A stretch of DNA of 64,000 nt from Flavobacterium sp. N502540 (GTDB lineage: Bacteria > Bacteroidota > Bacteroidia > Flavobacteriales > Flavobacteriaceae), in contig NZ_CP110012.1 in assembly GCF_025947365.1 (NCBI RefSeq), forward strand, positions 4,960,001-5,024,000, in the 5' to 3' direction. Below are positions 51,605-61,345 of the stretch, piece after piece. The notes under the pieces were generated by a model. That model did not search any database. It had not been told where the DNA came from and saw nothing but the letters and a program-made list of their open reading frames with translations. The translations under genes were made by a program, and so were the position numbers. Position 1 is the first letter of the stretch, and each line of letters begins with the position of its first letter.

Positions 51605-52234
51605 ATGAATTTGATAGAAAATTTAAAATGGCGCTACGCCACAAAAGCTTACAATAACATTAAAGTAACAGAAGAGAAAGTCGATCAGATCTTAGAGGCT
51701 ATAAATCTTTCAGCATCTTCTTGTGGTCTACAATCTTACCGTGTCTTTGTTATAAGCAACCTGGAAATCCAAAAAAAATTAGGTGCTGATTCGTATAATG
51801 CACAGATTCACTCTTGCTCTCATTTGTTGGTTTTTGCTGCATTCACTGACATATCTCCGACTTACATTGACAATTACATAGCAATGACAGAAAAGCAAAG
51901 AGGTCTTGATGCTGGTGCCTTATCAGGATTTAGAAATGGATTGCATTCCTATTTTAGCGATATCAACGCAGAGCAAAAAGCACTTTGGGCTGCCAAACAA
52001 GCTTATATTGCACTAGGAACAGCACTTATTGCCGCGGCAGAATTGAAAGTGGATGCCACTCCTATCGAAGGATTTAATGCTTCTATTATCGATGAAGTTT
52101 TGGGTTTGAAAGAGAAAGGGCTGCATTCCGCAGTTATACTTGCATTAGGATACCGTGATTTGGAAAAAGACTACATGGCAACTATGAAAAAAGTTCGCTT
52201 GCCTATAAATGAAATGATAACGAAAGTTTATTAA
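51605..52234 (+). CDS. Nitroreductase-family NAD(P)H oxidoreductase
   Basis: 209 residues from the ATG at 51605 (an earlier TTG at 51578 overlaps the promoter). FMN-binding Arg-Tyr-Ala-Thr-Lys-Ala-Tyr near 13-19 and Leu-Ser-Ala-Ser-Ser-Cys-Gly-Leu-Gln-Ser-Tyr near 39, and the C-terminal Ala-Leu-Gly-Tyr-Arg. NfsB/YfkO-like. Reduces nitro compounds or quinones; substrate unknown. Confidence 0.9.
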   Translation: MNLIENLKWRYATKAYNNIKVTEEKVDQILEAINLSASSCGLQSYRVFVISNLEIQKKLGADSYNAQIHSCSHLLVFAAFTDISPTYIDNYIAMTEKQRGLDAGALSGFRNGLHSYFSDINAEQKALWAAKQAYIALGTALIAAAELKVDATPIEGFNASIIDEVLGLKEKGLHSAVILALGYRDLEKDYMATMKKVRLPINEMITKVY

Positions 52235-52398
52235 TGTTATAAGATAGGTTATTTATTATGGGAAAAGTATACGTTCAACCTTGTGGACTTGATACCTTCT
52301 CTGTTATAAAAAGCAATTGTCTATTTTTAAAACTATTGAAGAGTTTCATAAACTAACTTATTACAAAAATATAGCGTAACCTTTTTTCTCCTATTTGT

Positions 52399-52426
52399 TT
52401 GCAAATCCAAAATAGCTATATATTTG
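52399..52426 (+). promoter_or_regulatory. Promoter for GNAT gene
   Basis: TTG (52399-52401), 17 bases, TATATTTG (52419-52426). Confidence 0.7.
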
Positions 52427-52472
52427 TGTTAATGGTTAGCCAATAACAACACACCTATATTCAATTAATAAA

Positions 52473-53006
52473 ATGATTTCAATTAAAGAGCTAAATAAAG
52501 ACAAACTTGATGACTTTTTTCAATACTTGAACATTCATCTTTCTGAAAATGGACAGAAAGGAACAGCACTTTTCCAGCCACTTTCTAAACAGCAATCTAC
52601 ACTTTCGAACGAATGGAAGGCAAAGTTTGAGGACGGAATGAATGAAAAGGCTGGATGGAGAAAAATCTGGATAGCAATAAATGAAGAAGAAAAAATTGTA
52701 GGACACATTGACATCCGTTCTCAAAATCAGTCAAATGCAGAACATAGAGTTCTACTTGGAATGGGTGTTGACAGTAATTTTAGAAATTTGAAAATTGGTC
52801 AAAATTTGTTAGAATTCATTATTGATTATTGTAAAGATAATCGCAAAATTAGCTGGATTGATTTGCAAGTTTTGACAAATAATATTCCAGCAACCAAACT
52901 TTACAAAAAAATGAATTTTGAGGAATTGAGCATAACAAAGGATATGTTTAGAATCGATACTATTTCTTATGATTATACTTCTATGACTCTAAATGTTGAA
53001 AATTAA
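52473..53006 (+). CDS. GNAT N-acetyltransferase
   Basis: 177 residues. Acetyl-CoA loop Asn-Phe-Arg-Asn-Leu-Lys-Ile-Gly-Gln (about 101-109), and the closing Ala-Thr-Lys-Leu-Tyr-Lys-Lys-Met-Asn-Phe. Substrate unknown. Low GC relative to its neighbours. Confidence 0.87.
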   Translation: MISIKELNKDKLDDFFQYLNIHLSENGQKGTALFQPLSKQQSTLSNEWKAKFEDGMNEKAGWRKIWIAINEEEKIVGHIDIRSQNQSNAEHRVLLGMGVDSNFRNLKIGQNLLEFIIDYCKDNRKISWIDLQVLTNNIPATKLYKKMNFEELSITKDMFRIDTISYDYTSMTLNVEN

Positions 53007-53126
53007 ACCAAAACTGGAGTTGCCTCTTACTTTGCCACAAAAAAGTAAGACGGTCAATTTCCCGAATTTATCAAACAGTATTGCCTATTTTCGATTCAAA
53101 TAGAAACACCGCTTTAAAGATAAACA

Positions 53127-54221
53127 TCACAACCGTCTGTCCCAAAAAGCAGCTGTTCTCCACCTGGTTTCCGCCTGGTAAAAAATACTTTTGTGTTTTA
53201 GGTAATGACTCCAAATTTGTTCTGTTTGTTCTGTATACCTTTTTTGAAGTGTTTCACCAAACCCGTACTGTAATAGTAAAGTTTGTAATTGCATGGCACT
53301 AGCCATTGCATTGTACATACCTTGCGAAGATAGCGGATCGAAACTTAGTGCTGCATCTCCTAAAGCAACCCATCGTTGCCCGGCTACTTGTTTTAATTTA
53401 GTTGAATTAGCAGCAACTGAACCTTTAAAGGTAATATCATTTTCATGTTCGTTTAGTAAAGATAAAATAACCGTATTTTTTTTTGCCAGTTCCAAAAATG
53501 AGTCAGTAGTTTTAAGTTCGTTTTTAGCCACTAAATCAGCATCGGTATGAAAAGCCACTACCCTTTTGCCATGAGGAACAACAGTACTATACCACCAACC
53601 ATTTTCTCTAGCTGAAATAGTACTCATGACATTGGTTCGGGTATTAGGTAAAGTAACCCAACAGGCAATCAATTTATCTTCGACTTGTCGCTTAATACCC
53701 AGGCTCTGTGCAAAATGCGATTGACGCCCACTAGCATCAATGACAAAAGATGCAGAAATCGTTGAAGTATGTAAAGAGGTATCACTAGCTCTTAATTGCA
53801 CCTGCCAACGAGAATTTTCATAAGAACTACTTTGCAGTTTAGAACCCCACAAACAATGTACGCCTCTAGTTTCTGCAACACTTCTCAAATAGGCTTCAAA
53901 AGCTTGTCGGTCCAAATTTTTAACAAAACCATCAGGATTTCTTAAATCGTCTACTAAATGCACCTGGTCGCTTCCCCAATAGGACTGCATACCTACGCTT
54001 TTACGGTACAAAATGTCTACTTGGTTTTCCAAGCCCTCCAATAAATCCAATTGTCTTAAAATGCGTTGCGAAGCGGGAGCTAAAGATTCTCCAATGCGCT
54101 CAGTGGGTTTAGGAAGTTTATCAACTAATGTTACCTGATAAGTATCTGTCAAGGAAATGGCGGCAATACAACCTGCAATGCCGCCACCTATAATTAATAT
54201 ATCTGTTTTTTCTGTTGCCAA
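53127..54221 (-). CDS. LodB-like FAD-dependent oxidoreductase
   Basis: 364 residues. FAD motif Gly-Gly-Gly-Ile-Ala-Gly (12-17), Ser-Leu-Ala-Pro-Ala-Ser, Gly-Trp-Trp-Tyr and Gly-Asp-Ala-Ala-Leu-Ser-Phe-Asp-Pro-Leu-Ser-Ser-Gln-Gly near 295 are features of the halogenase-like flavoproteins that include LodB and GoxB. LodB hydroxylates the Trp of LodA to start formation of the cysteine tryptophylquinone (CTQ) cofactor. It lies 8 bases after the LodA-type gene. No halogenase Trp-x-Trp-x-Ile-Pro motif was seen. Confidence 0.87.
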   Translation of the reverse strand: MATEKTDILIIGGGIAGCIAAISLTDTYQVTLVDKLPKPTERIGESLAPASQRILRQLDLLEGLENQVDILYRKSVGMQSYWGSDQVHLVDDLRNPDGFVKNLDRQAFEAYLRSVAETRGVHCLWGSKLQSSSYENSRWQVQLRASDTSLHTSTISASFVIDASGRQSHFAQSLGIKRQVEDKLIACWVTLPNTRTNVMSTISARENGWWYSTVVPHGKRVVAFHTDADLVAKNELKTTDSFLELAKKNTVILSLLNEHENDITFKGSVAANSTKLKQVAGQRWVALGDAALSFDPLSSQGMYNAMASAMQLQTLLLQYGFGETLQKRYTEQTEQIWSHYLKHKSIFYQAETRWRTAAFWDRRL

Positions 54222-54229
54222 ACCTAATA

Positions 54230-57200
54230 CTATTTTGGAATAAAACGCTGGAAACGAACCAATTGTTCCGGAACACCCACTTCTTTTCGAGGTTGTCTGG
54301 AATGAGGAACGGTTCTTGTTCTGGTGAATTTATGTGCTTTAGAAGCTAGTAAATCAACTAGTTTTTGAACTTCACCTGTTAAAACCTCATCCTGAACCAA
54401 TTCGTCCTGAACCAATTCTAATAGTTGGTCGCGAGTGCTTTCTATTACAACTTGTTCAGTAAACAAACCTTCATTAGACAAATGTTCCAAAGTAATATTT
54501 AATAAAGATTCTTCTTTCTTATCCAAACGCTTGTTGTCATTTAAGATTTTTCTTAATCGGGTTTCTGTCTCTTGCAACAACAGTTGGTTTTGTTCGTCAT
54601 TAGGAATTACACCAATTTGCATTTCTGGCGGAAAATTAGGATCATCAGATACCCCCGGACGCGGCTGTACAATCGCTAACTTGTCAAAATACTTCACCAT
54701 TGCATTAATCTGATTGGTTTGTGTTGGGGCTTCACCATCTAAAGGCAAATCATCCAACCAAAAATAACGATATGCAAAAGCTTCTCTACGGGTTTCTTCT
54801 TCTAAATGAGTATCTAAAGTTTCTTTATAACGTTCTTCACTCAAAATATTATTAGGAACTCTGGCAGGCCAAAATGTTGGCAGATAAGGGTCGTATGCAG
54901 TCGTATAACCATCTCTGCAGCTTGCCGTATCTGTCTGCCAGGGAATAGCCATCCATCTTGTCACACCACCTGGTACCTGACCACCTAATAAAGGACCCGC
55001 AGGTAAAGTCAAGACATCACTATTCATAGTAGAGCCATAATAATGGTAATCGGTTTTTGGTGTTTTAGGAGCGTGTTTCAATCGGAAAGGAGCCATATAC
55101 ATACCAGAAGTTCGCATAGGCCAAGTCATTTCGCAACCCGGATGAAAAGCATCTGCCAAGCAAAAATCCATGGCAGCTTTGGTTAGCATGTCGGGTTGTT
55201 CGGCAATAGGATAATCATCAATTTTTTTAACAGGTGGAATATAAGGACAGCCTGTTTTATCTACAAAATCGGCATCAAAATCACCTTCGACCCATTGATC
55301 TAAAAACTGCAATTGCAACTGCGATAAGGTGGAATGTTGACGCACAGAACCTTGTGTAGGAATGGCAACTGCATCACCATATAGCCAAGGCCATAGCTGT
55401 GGCGCTTCGGCACCAGATTGATCAAACCTACGGAAATTATTGGAAATAGTACGACGCATTTCTAAGTTGGCAGAAGAAGGATCATTTAGTTTTTTTACCC
55501 ATGTTATACTGGTATAATTAAATTGTCCACCCCATCCAAAAGCAGCCGCAAATCCTGCATTTACCCATTGTAAATTGGTCATTCTTTCAAAAATAGGCAA
55601 GATATCTTTACAGAAAGAAGGTCTTGCAGGTCTTACTAACATTCCTGATTCTACAGCAACACTACGCATTAAATCCCACATAGTACGAACCGATTTTTGC
55701 ATAGGAGCATAATCAGGTGGCGCACAGATCACCCAGGCAGGATCTACATTGAGAGCTACTCCTTCATATTCTACTGTGGCGGTAACAGGGCCATCTGACA
55801 TATCATCATACCAACCTTCATTGTTAGCAAAGGTAATGGCTCTGTCGCCATTGATATTTTTCGATTTACCATGACCACCTAACATTACTAAACGTCCTTT
55901 TTCGTCGGTGTGCATTTCTCCTAAATAAACCGATTCACCCATGAATTCCCCCATGAATTTTTTTCCTTCAGTGACATTAGGATTTGAGATACTTTCGCCT
56001 CCACCATCAATCAACAACTGGCTCCGGTCTTTTACATCAATATTTCTTAATAAAGAAGGCGGAACATTAGGAGCGGATGCATCCGGAATATCTAAGGCAA
56101 TTTGAAATTGATACCACGATGATTTTTGATTGGCCAAATGCGAATACCAGGTAATCTTAGCATTATCCATCGTTAGCTCCTTAATCGCTTTTCCGGCAGC
56201 ATTGAAACCATAAATACGAAACTGTGCGGCCTGACGTTTTATCGCTCCGGTTTTATCGCGATAAGCATAAACATCCTCTTTTACTTCTGGTTCGTCTACT
56301 AAAGGACCTATAAAATACTCTTCTTCACTAGTTCCTACACGCATTACACCAATAGGGGGATAAATACCTGCTCTAACAATACAATTGCTATCCTCGTCTG
56401 TATTGCCTCTAAAATGTGGATTTATGGCATTAGGTTCTTGTAGCTGTTGCCCGTTGGCTTGATGCCTTGCTTCGGCACTAGCTGCATAAACGGTTTTGCG
56501 AGCCTCTGCAATTGAGCCTAAAGGTTTATGAACTTCTAAAGTTCTCCAAATATTGAATGAAAGATTGCTTCCAAATTCAGACTGACCAATCGCAGTTACA
56601 TCTTGTTGGGGTAAATGTAACTTAGCAATACAGATGTACGGACTTTCCTCTGTACTCCAAACTACTTGTGCATCATTAAGAGGCATGGTTGCCTCATTAG
56701 TACGCAATTGAATTTCAAATCTGAAAGTAGCAGCTCCATTGCGCAAACGTTTTTCTAAATCCAAACGTAAATAATTATCATCGTCAAAAGGTGCCCCTTT
56801 ATAAGTGTCGTCCGGAACCAAACGATATTTAACAATTTGATCTTCTCCTAGCTGAAAAGGTAAAATAGCCCAATAACCAGTACTTAACACACTCGCTTCT
56901 TCTTTCTGCATAGCTTGTAAAATACCAGCTAATTCAGGATGTTTATTGATATAAGAATCATAATCCTTATCAATAGCACCCGCAGTTGTAAACGCACACA
57001 TTTGTTGTGCATCACTAGCAAAAAAGCGATCGATATTCTGAAAAATGAAATCGGCAGTAGGGCCTTCTCCAAAAAGCTTTGGTCCTTCCACTCCAAACAA
57101 TTTCAACCCCACTCCAATAGTGGAATTTAAGTCCGGTGAAGTGGGTCCTGTATCACTAGAGAAACGAACAGCACAATCAAAACTAGAACCCGCAAAAATA

Positions 57201-57442
57201 CCTTTTTTAAATTTTTCAGGAATATCCTCATTGATTACGAATTGTCCATAAGTGATACCGTGTTGTTTTCTAAAAACAGCACGTTGGGCTGGGTGTTGCC
57301 CATTTTCAATTCGGGTTTTTTGGCCCATTTCTACAAACATCTCCTTAAGACGCTGTGTCACCATTTCAGTACTGCCACTACTGTCCCAACATTTTACGTT
57401 GTTTGCAGTAGGTTTTTCAATGCTTCGTTTTTTGTTGTCCAT
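54230..57442 (-). CDS. Catalase-like domain fused to LodA/GoxA-type quinoprotein oxidase
   Basis: 1070 residues, no signal peptide. Residues ~45-330 resemble catalase-related heme proteins (Phe-Ala-Gly ... Ala-Val-Arg-Phe-Ser-Ser, Gly-Val-Gly-Leu-Lys-Leu-Phe-Gly-Val; Arg-Lys-Thr-Val-Tyr 315-319 fits the proximal Arg-x-x-x-Tyr). Residues ~352-900 are a LodA/GoxA domain: opening Arg-Ala-Gly-Ile-Tyr-Pro-Pro-Ile-Gly-Val-Met-Arg-Val-Gly; Cys770 in His-Pro-Gly-Cys-Glu-Met-Thr-Trp and Trp835 in Ile-Pro-Trp-Gln-Thr-Asp can form CTQ. Their separation of 65 equals that of Cys516 and Trp581 in LodA. The last ~120 residues are a helical tail. LodA-type enzymes oxidise amino acids (Lys, Gly) and release H2O2. 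The LodB-like gene follows. Confidence 0.88.
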   Translation of the reverse strand: MDNKKRSIEKPTANNVKCWDSSGSTEMVTQRLKEMFVEMGQKTRIENGQHPAQRAVFRKQHGITYGQFVINEDIPEKFKKGIFAGSSFDCAVRFSSDTGPTSPDLNSTIGVGLKLFGVEGPKLFGEGPTADFIFQNIDRFFASDAQQMCAFTTAGAIDKDYDSYINKHPELAGILQAMQKEEASVLSTGYWAILPFQLGEDQIVKYRLVPDDTYKGAPFDDDNYLRLDLEKRLRNGAATFRFEIQLRTNEATMPLNDAQVVWSTEESPYICIAKLHLPQQDVTAIGQSEFGSNLSFNIWRTLEVHKPLGSIAEARKTVYAASAEARHQANGQQLQEPNAINPHFRGNTDEDSNCIVRAGIYPPIGVMRVGTSEEEYFIGPLVDEPEVKEDVYAYRDKTGAIKRQAAQFRIYGFNAAGKAIKELTMDNAKITWYSHLANQKSSWYQFQIALDIPDASAPNVPPSLLRNIDVKDRSQLLIDGGGESISNPNVTEGKKFMGEFMGESVYLGEMHTDEKGRLVMLGGHGKSKNINGDRAITFANNEGWYDDMSDGPVTATVEYEGVALNVDPAWVICAPPDYAPMQKSVRTMWDLMRSVAVESGMLVRPARPSFCKDILPIFERMTNLQWVNAGFAAAFGWGGQFNYTSITWVKKLNDPSSANLEMRRTISNNFRRFDQSGAEAPQLWPWLYGDAVAIPTQGSVRQHSTLSQLQLQFLDQWVEGDFDADFVDKTGCPYIPPVKKIDDYPIAEQPDMLTKAAMDFCLADAFHPGCEMTWPMRTSGMYMAPFRLKHAPKTPKTDYHYYGSTMNSDVLTLPAGPLLGGQVPGGVTRWMAIPWQTDTASCRDGYTTAYDPYLPTFWPARVPNNILSEERYKETLDTHLEEETRREAFAYRYFWLDDLPLDGEAPTQTNQINAMVKYFDKLAIVQPRPGVSDDPNFPPEMQIGVIPNDEQNQLLLQETETRLRKILNDNKRLDKKEESLLNITLEHLSNEGLFTEQVVIESTRDQLLELVQDELVQDEVLTGEVQKLVDLLASKAHKFTRTRTVPHSRQPRKEVGVPEQLVRFQRFIPK

Positions 57443-57804
57443 ATTTAGTAGTTATTGATTTGTTACGGCTCAATGGTTAGCTATCTAATTGATAGTACAC
57501 CCTAACGAAAATAAGATTTATCCTGCAAATGAATATAGGTAGTTTTACGTGTTTTTATAAAAGCTTCCTGATATCCTTCGCACTATGTCAACTTCGAATA
57601 CTGTTTATAAAATGGGATTAGCAATCCTATAAACAGCCTATCGATAACTTTTAAAACTAAAAATGTAAACAAAAAGACTGTACGGGATGTTGAACAGCCT
57701 TTACAGGGTATGCCTACAAAGCTGTTTTTTCATTCCTAAATAAAATTTAGCTGAAAGAAATGTTTATCCGTTTGCTATAATACTTATGCAAATGCTCTTC
57801 AAAC
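57443..57804. other. Gap with weak terminator hairpin
   Basis: No gene is seen. At 57674-57701, AAGACTGT pairs with ACAGCCTT with a G-U wobble, followed by T residues on the minus strand; it may end the ABC efflux operon. A CTATC/GATAG inverted repeat at 57481-57495 lies just upstream of the LodA-type start. Confidence 0.5.
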
Positions 57805-59148
57805 TTACCAGACTAATTTTCCTGCCGCTTTTTTCCAATCAAGCCATGATACTATCAATTGTTTTTTAAGCTGATTCTGAAATAATTCCAGATTTTGCAA
57901 TTTGATCTCTTTATCATTTAGTTCATTAAAGGCTATTTGATCAAATTTATATCGGTCCTGATAAATCATTACAATCTCTGAAGTGAGCTTACTGTTTTCA
58001 CTCACTGTTTTTAGTTGTTCCAGGACATTAGCATAAACAGTAGCGGCATTTAAAGCATTGTATTTGCTTTTATTAATATTCTCTGTAATTCTGTCCTTAT
58101 TTTGATTTTGCTGAAATTTTAACTGATCAATTCTTTTTGCTGTATTTTCTCCAAAAGAAAAAGGCAACTTTAATGAGACACCAACATAACTATTTCCATA
58201 CCAACTATTTTGCTGAAAAGGATTTAGCTTTTCTGTAAATTGATCTGCTCCTAAATAACCATTTATAGTAATCAATGGGCTATATTTAGTTCTTTCCAGT
58301 TTTTTCTTATTCTCTAATACTTCATTTTGCGTTTTCAAAATTTCAATTTGAGGCAATGCTTCAATTAGATTATCATCAAGATTGCCAATACTTTCCTCTA
58401 CGCTGTATTTTTCTAATTTCACAGCAGCAGCAACCAAAGATTCATTTCCAATAACGTATAAGAAATACTGTTTCAAAACCAATACATTATTTAGGGCATT
58501 GCGGTATTTTTGAACCGCATTATTGTGCGTTACTTTAGCATCGTTTACGTCCGTTTTTAAAACTCTTTTGTATTTGTATTTTTGATTAATAGTTTCCAGA
58601 CTCAGCGCTGTACGTGCAGTATCACCAACCGCTTCTTTTTCTTGTTCTTCTGCAACTACTATATTTAGATATACTTTTGAGACTTCATAAGTAAGTTCCA
58701 GCTTTGCCTCTTTTTCATTTAAAGCAGCTAGTTTCTCCTGTAGTTTCGATTCGGCTATTAATTTTGAAATGGTCATATCCAGTAAGGGTTGCTGCAATAA
58801 AACACCTGCGCTTTGAGAATAATTAGCTCCTAATTTTACCGGAACCACACCCTCTGATGCTTGATGAGAATTAAATGCTTCAGCCGGTAAAACACTTGTA
58901 GCAATAATCGGATTGTACTGATAATTATAATTCAACGCCACTCTGGGCAAATATTTCGCATTTAATTCTTTTGTTCTTAATTGATTGATTTTATATTCTT
59001 TTTCCATTGAAGCTACTATCTTTCTATTCTTTTGTGCTGCTTCAATAGCCTTATCTAAGGTCCAGACCGGACTTTGTGCATTCATTTTAAAAAATCCTGA
59101 CAACAGAAAATAGCTTATAAAGCAGATATACCATACATTATTTTTCAT
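57805..59148 (-). CDS. TolC-family outer-membrane channel
   Basis: 447 residues. Signal peptide (cleavage near Lys-Met-Asn-Ala-Gln). Two OEP repeats with long coiled-coil helices and no lipobox. It is the last gene of the ABC efflux operon and starts 12 bases after the permease. Confidence 0.9.
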   Translation of the reverse strand: MKNNVWYICFISYFLLSGFFKMNAQSPVWTLDKAIEAAQKNRKIVASMEKEYKINQLRTKELNAKYLPRVALNYNYQYNPIIATSVLPAEAFNSHQASEGVVPVKLGANYSQSAGVLLQQPLLDMTISKLIAESKLQEKLAALNEKEAKLELTYEVSKVYLNIVVAEEQEKEAVGDTARTALSLETINQKYKYKRVLKTDVNDAKVTHNNAVQKYRNALNNVLVLKQYFLYVIGNESLVAAAVKLEKYSVEESIGNLDDNLIEALPQIEILKTQNEVLENKKKLERTKYSPLITINGYLGADQFTEKLNPFQQNSWYGNSYVGVSLKLPFSFGENTAKRIDQLKFQQNQNKDRITENINKSKYNALNAATVYANVLEQLKTVSENSKLTSEIVMIYQDRYKFDQIAFNELNDKEIKLQNLELFQNQLKKQLIVSWLDWKKAAGKLVW

Positions 59149-59160
59149 CCTAACAACTTT

Positions 59161-60300
59161 TTAACCTCTAAAAACAGAGGCAGGTTCTACATTTTTTATT
59201 CTTCTAATGGCAAACACAGCTCCGAAAAGCGAAATAGAGAAGGTAACTGTTAGAATTATGAAAAGTATTCCGGGACTAAAATCTATTACTATTCCCGATT
59301 GATACATTCCGTTCTTAAACCCTAATAAGAAAATAAAAGCAATCATAAACCCAACAATAGCAAATAAAGCGGCTTGTGTAAGTATTAATTTCCTAATGTA
59401 GGAATCGGTTGCACCAATTGCTTTTAGAGTTCCATAATCCTTAATTCTGTCAAGTGCTGATGAATACATCGTTAATCCAATAATAAAAAAACCGGCAATA
59501 ATGGCAAATCCTACTAAGGAGCCCGTACTGGCACCTAAACCTGTAGAAGCCAAAACACTATTTATGGTTGCTGAACTCAAGGATGATGTTCGCCATGCTC
59601 TTACTCCATAAATAGAATTATTGATCTGATCGACAACCTGGTCTACATCTTTCCCTTTTTTTACATTTACCAATAAAGCGCTTATAGCAGTAGAGGGAAT
59701 ATTACTGTAAAATCTTGCTCTGTCAATCGTAGTGTACATTAAGTAACCACCCCAACCCCTTATCCCTTTTGTTTGCAGGGTAATTACTGCTCTTTTCCCA
59801 TTGATTTCAAAACTAGTCCCAACATTTGATGAACCTCCAAAATTACTTCGGTCAAAATAATCTGCAGACACAGCTGCCTCCTGTACTAAATCTGAAAGTT
59901 CTCCTTGTACAACCTTTGCACGATCCGGACCTGCTTTAAAATACGGAAATTCACTTCCAATAATATTTACAACAGCACTGGTTCCGTTAGGAAATTTTGC
60001 CTTACCATTTGTTACAACCATTGGAAATGCCTCTTTCACTCCCTCCAAACTCTTGATTTCTTTCTCTTTTCTGGTATCTATCAAACTAAGCTGATTGGCA
60101 TCTGTCGTTTTATTATCAACAACCCAAATATCAGCTGTTGTATTTTTTACCAGCACACTCATTAGTCCTGTCAAAAAATTAAATGTCCCAATTTGTTGTC
60201 CAATAAGAAAAGTACTTATTACTATTCCAACCACTACTCCGATGCTTTTTGTTTTATCGAAACGAATAAACTTCCACGCTGTTTTAATACCAAATTTCAT
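59161..60300 (-). CDS. FtsX-type ABC transporter permease (DevC/MacB-like)
   Basis: 379 residues. One N-terminal helix, a ~230-residue periplasmic MacB_PCD-like domain, then three FtsX helices with the cytoplasmic coupling segment Leu-Lys-Ala-Ile-Gly-Ala-Thr near 290. Four helices in total, as in DevC and MacB. The ATPase is a separate gene. Confidence 0.9.
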   Translation of the reverse strand: MKFGIKTAWKFIRFDKTKSIGVVVGIVISTFLIGQQIGTFNFLTGLMSVLVKNTTADIWVVDNKTTDANQLSLIDTRKEKEIKSLEGVKEAFPMVVTNGKAKFPNGTSAVVNIIGSEFPYFKAGPDRAKVVQGELSDLVQEAAVSADYFDRSNFGGSSNVGTSFEINGKRAVITLQTKGIRGWGGYLMYTTIDRARFYSNIPSTAISALLVNVKKGKDVDQVVDQINNSIYGVRAWRTSSLSSATINSVLASTGLGASTGSLVGFAIIAGFFIIGLTMYSSALDRIKDYGTLKAIGATDSYIRKLILTQAALFAIVGFMIAFIFLLGFKNGMYQSGIVIDFSPGILFIILTVTFSISLFGAVFAIRRIKNVEPASVFRG

Positions 60301-60406
60301 ACTTAGCTATTATTTGTTTTCATTTATACAGGGAATTCATACCTCTATATTGGCATTTCCAGTCCCTATGAAGTTATCCCTCATCATTCTTGTTTGTGAT
60401 GCTTAC

Positions 60407-61342
60407 TTATTTTGATGCCTGAATAACGCATTCAATCCGGGAATTAATTAAATACTTCGTTGGGTTGTTCAACAGAATTTTTATTTCCCGCACTCTTCTG
60501 TCTTCCTGATCTTCTGCTTTTTCAGAAAAAATAGATTTGCGTTTAAGTGCCAAAGACGCGAAAATAACTCTGCCAGATCCGATAATTTTATTGGATCCTA
60601 TTTGACGAATAATGGCTTTCTGACCTTTTTTAACTTTGTCTGCAAACAGCTCATCAATTTCACAGGCAGCAACCAAATTACTTTTCGGAATAAAATCTGC
60701 AAAAGACTGACTGGGTGACAATGCAGCTCCTTTTGTTGCGTACATGGTCATAATTTGTCCATCACCCGGTGCTTTTATCAAATATTGCTGCAGCTCACGG
60801 TTTGACACTTCCAGATCTTGTTTTATTTCCTGAAGTCTGGAATTCTCAACCAAAATCTTGCTTTTCAATTGTTCCAGATTTGTTTGAAAAATTTTAGTTT
60901 CGGTTTCAAGATTATCAACATTCTGTTTTATTTCTGCGCCTTTTTCTTGTAAGTTTCTCAGTCGCTCTAATTCTGTTTGTTTGTTTGCAACATTTATTTT
61001 CTGCTCTTTTAGCTTCAGCTGTGCTATGTCTATCTCCGCTTTTTGTGTTTGAATTCGACTTTTTATCCGGGCGATTTTAGCATCCTGAACGGAATGATCC
61101 AATTCGATAATTAAATCATTTTTCCCAATTGTATCATTTTCCTTTTTATGGATAGCCAGAACAACACCACCCACTTCTGTTGCCAATAAAGACAATTTCT
61201 CCTCCGGTTCAACACGTCCGATTCCTACAATACCCGATGAAAGAACTTCTTTAGTAAAACCTGTCTGACCCTGTTTTACTTCGTCTTTTTTATTACAGCT
61301 AAAAAAAAGAAGGGCCGTTATAGAAATTAAAATATATTTCAT
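60407..61342 (-). CDS. HlyD-type membrane-fusion lipoprotein
   Basis: 311 residues. Lipobox Leu-Phe-Phe-Ser-Cys at residue 16; a biotinyl-lipoyl-like half, a long coiled coil (about 80-180) and the second half Ile-Lys-Ala-Pro-Gly-Asp-Gly-Gln-Ile. DevB/MacA-like adaptor linking permease and TolC. Starts 3 bases after the ATPase gene; a 106-base gap separates it from the permease. Confidence 0.9.
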   Translation of the reverse strand: MKYILISITALLFFSCNKKDEVKQGQTGFTKEVLSSGIVGIGRVEPEEKLSLLATEVGGVVLAIHKKENDTIGKNDLIIELDHSVQDAKIARIKSRIQTQKAEIDIAQLKLKEQKINVANKQTELERLRNLQEKGAEIKQNVDNLETETKIFQTNLEQLKSKILVENSRLQEIKQDLEVSNRELQQYLIKAPGDGQIMTMYATKGAALSPSQSFADFIPKSNLVAACEIDELFADKVKKGQKAIIRQIGSNKIIGSGRVIFASLALKRKSIFSEKAEDQEDRRVREIKILLNNPTKYLINSRIECVIQASK

Positions 61343-61345
61343 TCT

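Noticed and set aside
53127..54221. Tryptophan halogenase
   Set aside because: The fold is related, but the Trp-x-Trp-x-Ile-Pro halogenase motif was not seen and the LodA-type neighbour indicates a LodB role.
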